From an uncultured Bacteroidales bacterium (GTDB lineage: Bacteria; Bacteroidota; Bacteroidia; Bacteroidales; UBA932), in NCBI GenBank assembly GCA_905235085.1, contig CAJOKD010000008.1, forward strand, positions 1 through 64,000: 64,000 nt of DNA, read 5' to 3'. Of the stretch, positions 15,983 through 24,520 are shown one piece after another. The notes beneath the pieces are model-generated. The model saw only the letters and a list, made by a program, of their open reading frames with translations, made no database searches and was not told the DNA's origin. The stretch's first letter is position 1. Each line of letters starts with the position of its first letter. A program made the position numbers and the translations under genes.

Positions 15983-17368
15983 ATGGGACAAAAGGACATA
16001 CTTCTTGAAAGACTCCGCAACGGCGAGTCAGTGAGCAAGCCACAGCAGATGAAACTGACTCTGCTGCTGAGTCTTCCTGCCATCATCGCTCAGTCGGCAT
16101 CTGTCTTGATGCAGTACATCGACGCGGGAATGGTAGGCCGTCTCGGCGCAAATCCGTCCGCTTCCATCGGCCTGATAACCTCCAGTACCTGGATACTTGG
16201 AGGATTCACGGCAGGTGCCTGTTCGGGATTCTCAGTGCAGATAGCCCATCTGTGCGGAGCAAGCGACTTCAAGAGTGCGCGAGTCGTCCTCAGGCAGGGA
16301 CTTTCGGCAGTATTCTTCCTGGGCCTTTTCCTGGCCCTGTTCGGAATCGTGATAAGCGGTTCGCTGCCTCGTTGGCTCGGCGGTAGCCCTGAGATCGTCG
16401 GTGATGCTTCCAGGTATTTCCGGATATATTCGGCATTCATTCCAATAGGCGCCATCGGGTGGGCTGCAAGTGCCTGTCTTCAGGCCAGCGGAAATATGAA
16501 GGTTCCGAGCATAATGTTCATCGGGATGTGCGTGCTGGACGTGGTGTTCAACTGGATATTCATCTACGGTTTTGATATGGGTGTCGCAGGCGCCGCCCTA
16601 GGCACCGGTATGTCCCAAGTCGTCACCACCGCTTTCGCTCTCTGGTATGCCTTGACCCGCTCGAAGGAGTTGAAGATAGTAGGGGAGCGCGGGAATTTCG
16701 TGCCTCATCGCAAAGTCCTTGACAAAGCTTGGGGGATAACAGGCCCTATGTGGCTTCAGAACATCATCCTGCGGGGTGCATACGTGATGAGTACGGTCAT
16801 AGTGGCTCCGCTTGGTCCGATAGCCATAGCCGCCAATGCATTTGCGATAACGGCAGAAAGTTTCTGTTATATGCCCGGGTACGGTATCGAAGAAGCCGCG
16901 ACTACCCTTGTGGGGCAGAGCCTCGGTGCAAACCGGCGGGATTATGCCAAGAGTTTCTCCGTCATCACGATGGTGATGGCCTCGGCAATTATGACCCTCC
17001 TCGGGGTGCTTATGTTTATCTTCGCAACCGATCTGATGAGGCTCCTCAGTACTGACCCTCAGGTGGTTGCGTTAGGTGCCAAGGTGCTCAGGATAGAGGC
17101 TTTCGCCGAGACAATGTACGCGTTCTCCATAGTGGGTTACGGAGCGTGCGTAGGAGCCGGCGATACGTTGGTCCCGAGTGCGATGAACCTGTGCAGTATG
17201 TGGTTCGTGCGCATAGGACTGGCTTTGGTGCTGACTCCTATGATGGGCTTGACAGGGTATTGGATCGCAATGTGCATCGAACTGAACCTGCGGGGCCTGC
17301 TATTCATCTGGAGGCTCAGGGGTGAGAAATGGATGAAGGACCGTTCGCTCGGAAAGGCGGTCGCTTGA
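15983..17368 (+). CDS. MATE-family multidrug/cation exporter
   Basis: 461 residues from ATG 15983 (MGQKDILLERL); an in-frame non-ATG start 36 bases earlier overlaps the tRNA terminator and is rejected. About twelve membrane segments in two similar halves, as in MATE transporters: the first half contains PAIIAQSASVLMQYIDAGMVGRLG, the second PMWLQNIILRGAYVMSTVIVAPLG. It would export drugs or metabolites by Na+ or H+ exchange across the inner membrane. Substrate unknown. Confidence 0.93.
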   Translation: MGQKDILLERLRNGESVSKPQQMKLTLLLSLPAIIAQSASVLMQYIDAGMVGRLGANPSASIGLITSSTWILGGFTAGACSGFSVQIAHLCGASDFKSARVVLRQGLSAVFFLGLFLALFGIVISGSLPRWLGGSPEIVGDASRYFRIYSAFIPIGAIGWAASACLQASGNMKVPSIMFIGMCVLDVVFNWIFIYGFDMGVAGAALGTGMSQVVTTAFALWYALTRSKELKIVGERGNFVPHRKVLDKAWGITGPMWLQNIILRGAYVMSTVIVAPLGPIAIAANAFAITAESFCYMPGYGIEEAATTLVGQSLGANRRDYAKSFSVITMVMASAIMTLLGVLMFIFATDLMRLLSTDPQVVALGAKVLRIEAFAETMYAFSIVGYGACVGAGDTLVPSAMNLCSMWFVRIGLALVLTPMMGLTGYWIAMCIELNLRGLLFIWRLRGEKWMKDRSLGKAVA

Positions 17369-17387
17369 ATATGATAATAAACGCTTT

Positions 17388-18239
17388 ATGGATATGGAAA
17401 AGATAATAGGCAAGGAATTCGGAGGTGAGAGGCCGCTCTATTGCAAACACGACCTCTATCTGGAGAACGTCATAATACACGCCGGAGAATCTGCTCTGAA
17501 GGAGACCTCCGGCATAACTTGCGTCAATTGCCGGTTCGAGGGGAAATATCCTCTCTGGGAATGTGACGGGTTCGTGGTCAGGAACAGCATCCTTACAGTA
17601 GGAGCCCGTTCAGGCCTCTGGTATTCCCGGAACGGGGAGCTTTACGACACCATAGTGGATGCTCCGAAGACTTTCCGCAGGATGGACGGTATCAAGCTGC
17701 GTAATGTATGGATCCCCGGGGGGACTGAGACATTCTGGGATTGTTCGAATATCGATATGGAAGACTGTGTCGTCGAACGGGCTGACTATGTTTTTATGCA
17801 CTGCGATGGTATCAGGCTACGGAATGTGAAACTTCAGGGCAACTACGGCTTCCAGTACGTTAAGAACGTAGAGATCCGTGACTGTGTCCTGAATTCGAAG
17901 GATTCGTTCTGGGAGGCGGAGAACGTGACTGTCTATGATTCTGTCATAAATGGAGAATACCTTGCCTGGTATTCCAAGAATGTCCGCCTGGTCCGCTGCC
18001 ATATCACAGAGACCCAGCCTCTTTGCTACTGCGACGGTCTCGTACTCGAGGACTGCACGTTCGGTTCCGACTGCGACCTGGCATTCGAATATTCAACGAT
18101 TGAGGCGACTGTCAAGGGACATATCGCCTCAATCAAGAATCCGCGCAGCGGTCATATACATTGTGACAGTATCGGAGAGATCATTCTCGACGGCAACATC
18201 AAGGCGCCGGGAGACTGTGTGATCACCTCCGGCGACTGA
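17388..18239 (+). CDS. DUF3737 right-handed beta-helix protein
   Basis: 283 residues, no signal peptide. The chain is a run of short turns such as IRLRNVKL, VEIRDCVLNSKD, VTVYDSVINGE, VRLVRCHIT and LVLEDCTF, roughly every 19-21 residues, the pattern of a parallel beta-helix. It matches the DUF3737 family in length and motifs (PLWECDGFVVRNS). Function unknown; the fold is shared with carbohydrate-active enzymes but no catalytic residues can be named. It follows the MATE gene by 19 bases and is probably co-transcribed. Confidence 0.85.
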   Translation: MDMEKIIGKEFGGERPLYCKHDLYLENVIIHAGESALKETSGITCVNCRFEGKYPLWECDGFVVRNSILTVGARSGLWYSRNGELYDTIVDAPKTFRRMDGIKLRNVWIPGGTETFWDCSNIDMEDCVVERADYVFMHCDGIRLRNVKLQGNYGFQYVKNVEIRDCVLNSKDSFWEAENVTVYDSVINGEYLAWYSKNVRLVRCHITETQPLCYCDGLVLEDCTFGSDCDLAFEYSTIEATVKGHIASIKNPRSGHIHCDSIGEIILDGNIKAPGDCVITSGD

Positions 18240-18240
18240 G

Positions 18241-21147
18241 CTATTCCTTCACGCAGCGGACAGCCATTCCGCGCTGACGCTCCGAATAATCAGATCCGAC
18301 CTTCACTCCTTCACTGTCGAATGACAGGGAGTATGCTCCTCCTGTCGCAGTCGGCACTGATGTCCAGTAGAATCCCTTCTGGCCTCTGCCGGATGCAGGG
18401 GATTCAGGAGTGTCACCAGCCCTCTGGCCAGCAGCAGGAAGGATGATGGTCGATTCTCCGTCAGAGAATAGATATCCCTTTTCGATAGGGCTCCACCTCT
18501 TGAGCTTTGCGGTGCTGACCAGGAGGTTGAATTCGATTGCGAGCGGCACCCTCCATCCTGCCGGACAAGGGTCATATTCCGTCTTTGTCCCGGCTGAAGT
18601 CCTCCAGAGGACGTCGGAAGGTTCTGCGTTCCAGTCCATTGGTGCTTCGCCTACCCTGTAGAAGGTATTGGCCAGGGCAGTTCCCGGAGTTGCCGTTCCT
18701 GTCACGGTCTCAGGAACGCTTGCATCCTGGTAGGAACCGTCCGCGTAGCCTTGGCCGTCGTGCCTCCCCCATTGGAAGAGCAGACCCTGCGGATATGTCT
18801 TGGGACGATATCCGAGATTCACAGGAGCCCAGACCTGGTCTCCGAACTTGATACCGTAGCCGAAGAAGTTGCCGTAGGCGAAGTATGGATCAGGCTGGGT
18901 GGTCTTGATCCAGAGCCATTTGGTCTTTCCGTCGGAAGTGATTAGGGTCATCGAATCGCTGGTAAGCTCTTCGACTGTGAATGAAGCACTTGCAGAACTG
19001 CCAGTTACCGTGAACCTGGTACCGGACAAAGACCAGTTTCCGATTTCTCCGAAAGGAAGGTTGCTGACAAAACTGTCTCCGGTATTCAGCCGGATATAGC
19101 TGAACTCGGAGCCTGCAGGGGCTGCTTCTACGAGTTCCGGCTCACCCCATTCACCGTCGGCGGTGTTGATGTGCAGGTACCTGTAGAGGATCCAGCGGCC
19201 AAGTATCCTTTCGTCGCTGACTTCGCTGGCGGTCTTCCTCACCACGGTCAGGTAATCGGAGGTTGTGTCGTTGCCATCTTCATCCTTTATATATAGGGCG
19301 ACGGCGAATGCAGTGGCCGTACTTTCCTCAGGCTGGAAGAGGGCGGAGACAGTGAGTACTCCGTTGTCGTCGGCAGTCATTCCGGTTATGTCCATCGAAG
19401 CCGTAGCGGCCCTTGTGCTTATCTCCCTGGTAATAAACCTGATTTCGGCCGAACCGTCGATGTATGCGGCCGCTATGGCCTTGGCCATTGCTGCCGGCCG
19501 GACTTCGAACTTGATCGTAGAACGTTTGTAGGAGCTTCCGCTGCTTTCCAGCAGGACCTGCCTGTCGGAATAGTCCGGGATGTACATTATGCTCTGGATG
19601 CGGGATACCAGCTTGTCGACTTTTCCGCTGAGGATGTCGTACTTGTTCTCCAGGGCAGTCACCCTGGCGTCCAGAGCCTCGAACTGCTCGGTAAGGGTCC
19701 TGGTCGACAATTCGATGGCGGTGACCAGGGATGCCGTGGTATTTTCCAGGACAGCCACCTTGGTCGAAAGTGTATCCACTACCTTATGGAGGGAATCCAC
19801 GGCAGGTTTGAGCTGCTTCCGGATCTCGTCCAGTTCTTTCTTGAACTGGGCGACCTCTTCGCTGCTTACGATGGTTGAGAGGGCACGGTTGACGGCAGCC
19901 ATCGAGGAATCGTAGACTGCCTGGAATTCAGCGAATTCGGCTGCGTCAAGCTTGCCGTTCATCGCTGTCCTCAGTTCCTGTATGTCGTTGGTATGCCTGG
20001 AGTTGAGATCGAGCAGGGCAGAGTCCAGTTCTGACTTGAATGCGTTGAAGACGCTTGTGTCGACCTTCTGGTCGAACTTGGCGACCGATGCTTGCAGTGA
20101 AGCTATGACACCGGAGGTTTCCTCCTGATATGTGGACAAGGTCTCGCCCAGGTTACCGAGGGCGGTGCGGACTTCTCCGAGGCCGGTTTTGAGGGAGTCG
20201 ATAGCCTCTCCCTGCTTCTCCTCGAGGTTCGAAACCGAAGTCCTTACTTCTCCGATAGCATTCTCTACCGACTGCTTGAATTCATCGAATACATCCGAGC
20301 CTACGGTTCCGGCCAGGCTGTCGATCTTCGCCTCGAGTTGTTCCAATGTGCCGTTGATTTCGGACTGGAATAGCTCGAAGGCGGATTTGGTAAGCATCTC
20401 CTGTATGGATTCGACAAGTCCGGCCACGGCCTGGTCTATTGCAGTCTGCGTGGCTGCCTGGTCCTGCCCGTACTGCTCGAGGAACTTCTTGTATGTCAAG
20501 GTGTCCAGCTTAGTGGCCAAGGCCTGATTGACGGTGCTCGTCAGCTGGGCGAGCTGGGAGCTGTATTCACTCTTGAAGGCTTCGAAATCTGACTGTGACA
20601 GCATAGTGGCGACAAGAGATTCAAGTCTGCTGATGTCGTTGGCGTAGGTGCTCGTGGCCTCTGCTACGGCCTTGTCGAGGTCGGCTTTGGTGATGCACAG
20701 TCTGATCTGGGCGAGAAGGTCCGTCATATCCTGTGAGTGGAGATCCCTGAGGGCCTGCAGCTCAGCCTGGCTCACCCTGTTTATGATCATATCGTTGAGC
20801 CTGCGGATCGTCGTCTCGTTGGCAGCCTTGTACGTATTGAAATCCTCTTCGCTGAGCAAGGTCCCGATCTTGTTCTGGATAGTGGAGATGTTTGTCTTGA
20901 TGCTGGCCAACTCGAGAAGTACGCTGGTATTCAAATCGTTGATATCACCGATGTTGGACGAGATTCCGTTGATCGTGGAACTCATCGATGCGAGTTGGGC
21001 CTTCAGCGACCCAATGTCTTGCGTGGTGAGGGCATCCAGCCTGTTGTTGATGTCTGCGATGTCCTCCCCGTAGTTGGTACAGGATGCTGCAAGAAGCGCT
21101 CCTGCCAGCACTGAGAGCAATTTGCCCGTGATTGTTCTTGGTTTCAT
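18241..21147 (-). CDS. large coiled-coil lipoprotein with C-terminal FISUMP domain
   Basis: 968 residues. Lipoprotein signal with cysteine 23 (LLAASC). Residues about 25-520 are almost entirely heptad coiled coil, with a start resembling the N-terminal segment found in PL29-type lipoproteins. Inside it a short motif of the form [VLI][STD]xxx[FLY] (for example MLSQSDFEAFKSEYS, KVDTSVFNAFKSELD, KLDAAEFAEFQ) recurs ten times, with its anchor residue at 103, 130, 157, 188, 219, 257, 287, 367, 405 and 432. Two beta-rich regions follow (about 535-640 and 655-765), then a FISUMP domain (about 770-968: VWAPVNLGYR, YDPCPAGWRVP, GFYWTSV, MAVRCVKE). Likely a surface-exposed fibrous trimer displaying a globular head; role unknown. 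Confidence 0.85.
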   Translation of the reverse strand: MKPRTITGKLLSVLAGALLAASCTNYGEDIADINNRLDALTTQDIGSLKAQLASMSSTINGISSNIGDINDLNTSVLLELASIKTNISTIQNKIGTLLSEEDFNTYKAANETTIRRLNDMIINRVSQAELQALRDLHSQDMTDLLAQIRLCITKADLDKAVAEATSTYANDISRLESLVATMLSQSDFEAFKSEYSSQLAQLTSTVNQALATKLDTLTYKKFLEQYGQDQAATQTAIDQAVAGLVESIQEMLTKSAFELFQSEINGTLEQLEAKIDSLAGTVGSDVFDEFKQSVENAIGEVRTSVSNLEEKQGEAIDSLKTGLGEVRTALGNLGETLSTYQEETSGVIASLQASVAKFDQKVDTSVFNAFKSELDSALLDLNSRHTNDIQELRTAMNGKLDAAEFAEFQAVYDSSMAAVNRALSTIVSSEEVAQFKKELDEIRKQLKPAVDSLHKVVDTLSTKVAVLENTTASLVTAIELSTRTLTEQFEALDARVTALENKYDILSGKVDKLVSRIQSIMYIPDYSDRQVLLESSGSSYKRSTIKFEVRPAAMAKAIAAAYIDGSAEIRFITREISTRAATASMDITGMTADDNGVLTVSALFQPEESTATAFAVALYIKDEDGNDTTSDYLTVVRKTASEVSDERILGRWILYRYLHINTADGEWGEPELVEAAPAGSEFSYIRLNTGDSFVSNLPFGEIGNWSLSGTRFTVTGSSASASFTVEELTSDSMTLITSDGKTKWLWIKTTQPDPYFAYGNFFGYGIKFGDQVWAPVNLGYRPKTYPQGLLFQWGRHDGQGYADGSYQDASVPETVTGTATPGTALANTFYRVGEAPMDWNAEPSDVLWRTSAGTKTEYDPCPAGWRVPLAIEFNLLVSTAKLKRWSPIEKGYLFSDGESTIILPAAGQRAGDTPESPASGRGQKGFYWTSVPTATGGAYSLSFDSEGVKVGSDYSERQRGMAVRCVKE

Positions 21148-21180
21148 AATATAGCAGTTTAGTTCTGTTCGCTAATCTTA

Positions 21181-21212
21181 CAAATTTAAGGTATTTTCGT
21201 TCAAATATGCAA
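21181..21212 (-). promoter_or_regulatory. promoter of the FISUMP lipoprotein
   Basis: Minus-strand TTG (21210-21212), a 21-bp spacer, then TAAATTTG (21181-21188). The leader to ATG 21147 is about 28 bases. Confidence 0.6.
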
Positions 21213-22394
21213 TTATTCTTTACCGGCGATGGTTGCTGCAACACGGTATCCGGTGGACCAGGCTGCCTGGAGGTTGAACCCTCCAGTGATGGCATCGACA
21301 TCGAGGACTTCTCCGGCGAAGAACAGCCCCGGATGCTTCCTGCACTCCAGCGTCTCGAGGTCGATGTTGGACAAGGCGACCCCTCCGCAGGTTACGAATT
21401 CTTCCTTGTAGCGGCTCTTGCCGCGGATCCGGTAGGAATCGCTGACCAGGGTGCCTGCGAGACGGTTGAAGCCCTTGGATCCAAGTTCTCCCCATCTTGC
21501 GTCATCTCGGGTGCCGCATTTGCTGACCAGATATTCCCATAGCCTGGAGGGGATTTCCTCGGGGTGAGCATTGGCTACCATCTTGGCCGGATTCTCCTTG
21601 GCAATCTTTTCCAGCAGCGCCCTTGTTTCCTGTTCTCCTGAATCCAGCCAGTTCACCAGAAGGGTGGCTTCGTAGGAACTTTCAGCCAGATGCCTTGCAG
21701 CGTAGGAGGAGAGTTTGAGTATTGCAGGACCGCTCATTCCCCAGTGCGTCACGAGCAGGGGACCGGAAGCCTTGAACCTGGTTCCTGCAAGGGATGTCCC
21801 GGCGTTCTCCACCACGGCTCCCATCAGCTTGCAGACGGGACTCTCCGGAAGGTTGAAGGAGAATAGGGAAGGAACGGGAGGGATGAGGTCCAGGCCGAGT
21901 CCTTCCAGCAGGGAATATCCAGATTCTTTAGGGATTCCTCCGACGGTGACAACCACGCAGCCATATTCTCCCATGAGCGTCGAGACGGAATCTATCTTCG
22001 TGCCAGTCATGACGTTGACCCCCAATTCCCGCATCCTGCGCATCAGGAGACGTACTATCTGCATAGCGTCCTGGGACGCCGGGAATATGCATTCGTCCTC
22101 CTGTGCCACGAGGTCGATCCCCTCGCCTGTGAACCATCTGTACGTGCTTTCGTGGTCGAAGGTCCGGAATACCCTTTTCATCAGTTTCTCGCCCCTTGGA
22201 TATGCTTCGGCAAGGGACCTTATACCGGCGAAGGTGTTCGTTAGATTGCATCTTCCTCCACCTGTGATGGCAACCTTAGCAAGCGGCTTGCGCCCGGACT
22301 CGAATACGTCCACTTCCGCATCGGGACGTCTCCGCTTCAGTTCGATCGCGCAGAAACAACCAGCCGCGCCGGCACCTATGACAGCGACTCTCAT
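21213..22394 (-). CDS. BaiN/HI0933-like FAD-dependent oxidoreductase
   Basis: 393 residues from ATG 22394, which gives the standard start MRVAVIGAGAAGCFCAIEL (Rossmann GxGxxG). Further family motifs: KVAITGGGRCNLTN, GGIPKESGY replacing the usual GGxSYPxTG, TCGGVALSNIDLETLECR, and the C-terminal GLFFAGEVLDVDAITGGFNLQAA. Members are flavoproteins of largely unknown substrate; one clostridial member (BaiN) acts in bile-acid dehydroxylation, but the name does not imply that here. Divergent from the YcxB-like gene. Confidence 0.9.
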   Translation of the reverse strand: MRVAVIGAGAAGCFCAIELKRRRPDAEVDVFESGRKPLAKVAITGGGRCNLTNTFAGIRSLAEAYPRGEKLMKRVFRTFDHESTYRWFTGEGIDLVAQEDECIFPASQDAMQIVRLLMRRMRELGVNVMTGTKIDSVSTLMGEYGCVVVTVGGIPKESGYSLLEGLGLDLIPPVPSLFSFNLPESPVCKLMGAVVENAGTSLAGTRFKASGPLLVTHWGMSGPAILKLSSYAARHLAESSYEATLLVNWLDSGEQETRALLEKIAKENPAKMVANAHPEEIPSRLWEYLVSKCGTRDDARWGELGSKGFNRLAGTLVSDSYRIRGKSRYKEEFVTCGGVALSNIDLETLECRKHPGLFFAGEVLDVDAITGGFNLQAAWSTGYRVAATIAGKE

Positions 22395-22464
22395 CCTATT
22401 TGTTTTGATTTCACAAAAGCCAATATACTGAATAATTTCCGTATATTGCACAAAATTTAAGACA

Positions 22465-22974
22465 ATGGCTGGAACAGACAGGCTACCGGAATACTCATTG
22501 AAATGCCGGATGACGGAACCATCGTTCGTTCGGTTCAATAAATCGGTTGGCAGGAAGCAGATACTCAAGCATTCCGCCTGGATAATAATCTTCATAGCGA
22601 TTTCGATGTTCTTCATCATCTCGTCGTCGCTGAGGGATGGTTTCGATTGGGCTTACGTGCTGGAAATCAGCGTGATCCTAATCCTTATGCTGCTTTTCTT
22701 CATATTCCTTCCCGGTATAGGGGCAAGGCGTTCATACAGGAAATTCACCAATGATTTCGATTATACGGTGGACCTGTTCGAGGATGGATGGCAGAGCACT
22801 TCTGACCACGGCAACACCCATATGGAGTATTCCGAAACCCACAAGATAATAGAGACAAAGACCGATTTCTATATAATGATAGCGGAGAGGCAGGGAGTGA
22901 TCATCCCCAAGGAGTGTTGCAGCGAAGAGGCTGCCGCCTTCCTCCGCGGAATCAAGATGAAGTATGATAAATGA
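22465..22974 (+). CDS. YcxB-like membrane protein
   Basis: 169 residues. Two adjacent hydrophobic segments (about 37-57, AWIIIFIAISMFFIISS, and 66-86, VLEISVILILMLLFFIF) are followed by a cytoplasmic C-terminal domain with the YcxB pattern: YTVDLFEDGWQ, MEYSETHKIIETKTDFYIMI, GVIIPKECC. Function unknown. It is 7 bases upstream of a small lipoprotein gene and probably heads an operon that runs to the TlpA-like gene. Confidence 0.75.
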   Translation: MAGTDRLPEYSLKCRMTEPSFVRFNKSVGRKQILKHSAWIIIFIAISMFFIISSSLRDGFDWAYVLEISVILILMLLFFIFLPGIGARRSYRKFTNDFDYTVDLFEDGWQSTSDHGNTHMEYSETHKIIETKTDFYIMIAERQGVIIPKECCSEEAAAFLRGIKMKYDK

Positions 22975-22981
22975 TATTTTT

Positions 22982-23392
22982 ATGAAAACTGTGAGAATAC
23001 TTGCTTCGGCGCTTCTTGTCGCCGTATCTCTTGCTGCTGTTTCCTGCGCCAAGGAAAAGACATTGACCAACGTGCAGTATGTCCTGAAGAACAATTCTTC
23101 CCATACTCTTGAAATCATCCATCCGAAGATAGGTGACACTACCCTTATGCCGGGAGAGAAGATGCAGTTCTCCTTTTCCTACAAGCAGAGCGACTGGCAG
23201 AAAGCCGTGAAGAAGAATGGAGTCCTCGGCGGGGATGCAACCGTGGTCGTAGACGGCAAGGCGAAGCATACCGTGAAGAACAAGGAGGGATTCTGTAGCA
23301 TCGAGAATTACGGCATTACCGAAAAGGGATCTACCCAATGCTTAGCCAACTACTCCTTTACGGATGCCATAATAGCTTCATTGTCAAAATAA
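22982..23392 (+). CDS. small lipoprotein of unknown function
   Basis: 136 residues from ATG 22982. Lipoprotein signal with cysteine 22 (LAAVSC). The mature part (VQYVLKNNSSHTLEI, PGEKMQFSFSYK, ATVVVDGKAKHTV) looks like an all-beta sandwich of about 110 residues. Two more cysteines sit in the C-terminal part (FCSIENYG and TQCLANY) and could form a disulphide. No family recognised. Located between a YcxB-like gene and a TlpA-like thiol-disulphide protein, which makes it a candidate redox partner by context only. Confidence 0.75.
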   Translation: MKTVRILASALLVAVSLAAVSCAKEKTLTNVQYVLKNNSSHTLEIIHPKIGDTTLMPGEKMQFSFSYKQSDWQKAVKKNGVLGGDATVVVDGKAKHTVKNKEGFCSIENYGITEKGSTQCLANYSFTDAIIASLSK

Positions 23393-23404
23393 TACTGATT
23401 TAGG

Positions 23405-24520
23405 ATGAAATACGGAATGACATTGCTTGCCGCGGTTGCACTGTTCGCTTCCGCCGCTTGCTCACAGAAAACTGTCAAGGATACTTACATCGATGGATTC
23501 TTCGAGGGCGATCTCATCCCCGGGGCGATCGAACTGCAGATTCCTTCTCTAGGGGTCGATTCGACAGTTGTCGTGAAAGACGGAATGTTCCAGGTTTCCC
23601 TTCCGGTCGAGTCCAAGGCAGTCGGGAGCATCACCGTGGCTGACGACCTTCCTGTCAGGAGCATACCGTTCGTTCCCGACGGCTCAGAATATACGGTGAC
23701 CCTCGACTCGCTCGACGGCAAGTTGCGCCTGCGCCTGGGTTCTGAGAATCCCGAGGCTCTGTCTGTCAAACTCCAGGAGGTGTGTGACAGGTTGGCTGAA
23801 TTCGCCCAGGAGAACAAGGCATTTGAAAAAGCGGTGCTTGACACTACCAAGTTGTCGATGGGACTGGCCGACCATATCCTTATGGCAAAGTCGGCGGAGA
23901 TTGATTCCAGGAAGGCGGAATACCTTCTCGGAATCCTTGCAGGGAACGGTGGCAACGGCCTGGGGAAATATGCATTCGAGCAGGCGGTCAACTACCTGTC
24001 CAATGCCAGTATAGACTCTGTCCTTTCAAAGAATGACACATCTCTCTTCGATATGGAGAAAGTAAGGGGAATCAAGGCCAGGAATACGGCTCTGGAGGCC
24101 ACTTCCGAGGGGAAGCCTTTCGTTTCCTTCGAGGTTACCCTTGAAGACGGTACGGTCACCAGGCTCTCCGAATATGTCGGAAGAGGGAAGTATACGATCG
24201 TGGACTTCTGGGCATCCTGGTGCCCTTGGTGCATCGCTGAAGTGCCGTATCTCAAGGCCGTCTACCGCAAATATGCCGGTCCTGATTTCAATATGGTCGG
24301 CGTGGATGTGGCAGACACCAAGGAGAAGGCCCTGGCGGCGATCGCCGAGCACGGGATCGACTGGCCGCAAGTCTATTCTAAAGACAGGGTCAACGGTACA
24401 TATTACGGGTCCCGCGGGATTCCTCTCATCATCCTGTTCGGTCCGGACGGCACCATCCTGAGGCGCGACCTTCGCAGCGAGGAGATCGAAGAGGCCGTGG
24501 CTACCTATATTTCTTTATAG
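23405..24520 (+). CDS. TlpA-like thioredoxin-fold lipoprotein with DUF4369-like N-terminus
   Basis: 371 residues. Lipoprotein cysteine at 19 (ASAAC). Residues about 22-115 form a beta-rich domain of the DUF4369 type (FEGDLIPGAIELQ, PVRSIPFVPDGSEYTVTLD), then a helical linker, then a thioredoxin fold (about 235-371) with the redox motif FWASWCPWCIAEVP and the cis-proline loop GSRGIPLIILF. Such proteins are anchored in the periplasm and reduce protein disulphides. Its end overlaps the convergent DPP11 gene by 20 bases. Confidence 0.9.
   Translation: MKYGMTLLAAVALFASAACSQKTVKDTYIDGFFEGDLIPGAIELQIPSLGVDSTVVVKDGMFQVSLPVESKAVGSITVADDLPVRSIPFVPDGSEYTVTLDSLDGKLRLRLGSENPEALSVKLQEVCDRLAEFAQENKAFEKAVLDTTKLSMGLADHILMAKSAEIDSRKAEYLLGILAGNGGNGLGKYAFEQAVNYLSNASIDSVLSKNDTSLFDMEKVRGIKARNTALEATSEGKPFVSFEVTLEDGTVTRLSEYVGRGKYTIVDFWASWCPWCIAEVPYLKAVYRKYAGPDFNMVGVDVADTKEKALAAIAEHGIDWPQVYSKDRVNGTYYGSRGIPLIILFGPDGTILRRDLRSEEIEEAVATYISL

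Noticed and set aside
15947..15983. Upstream non-ATG start for the MATE exporter
   Set aside because: It lies at the tRNA terminator and adds a proline-rich segment without a signal or helix; ATG 15983 is better.
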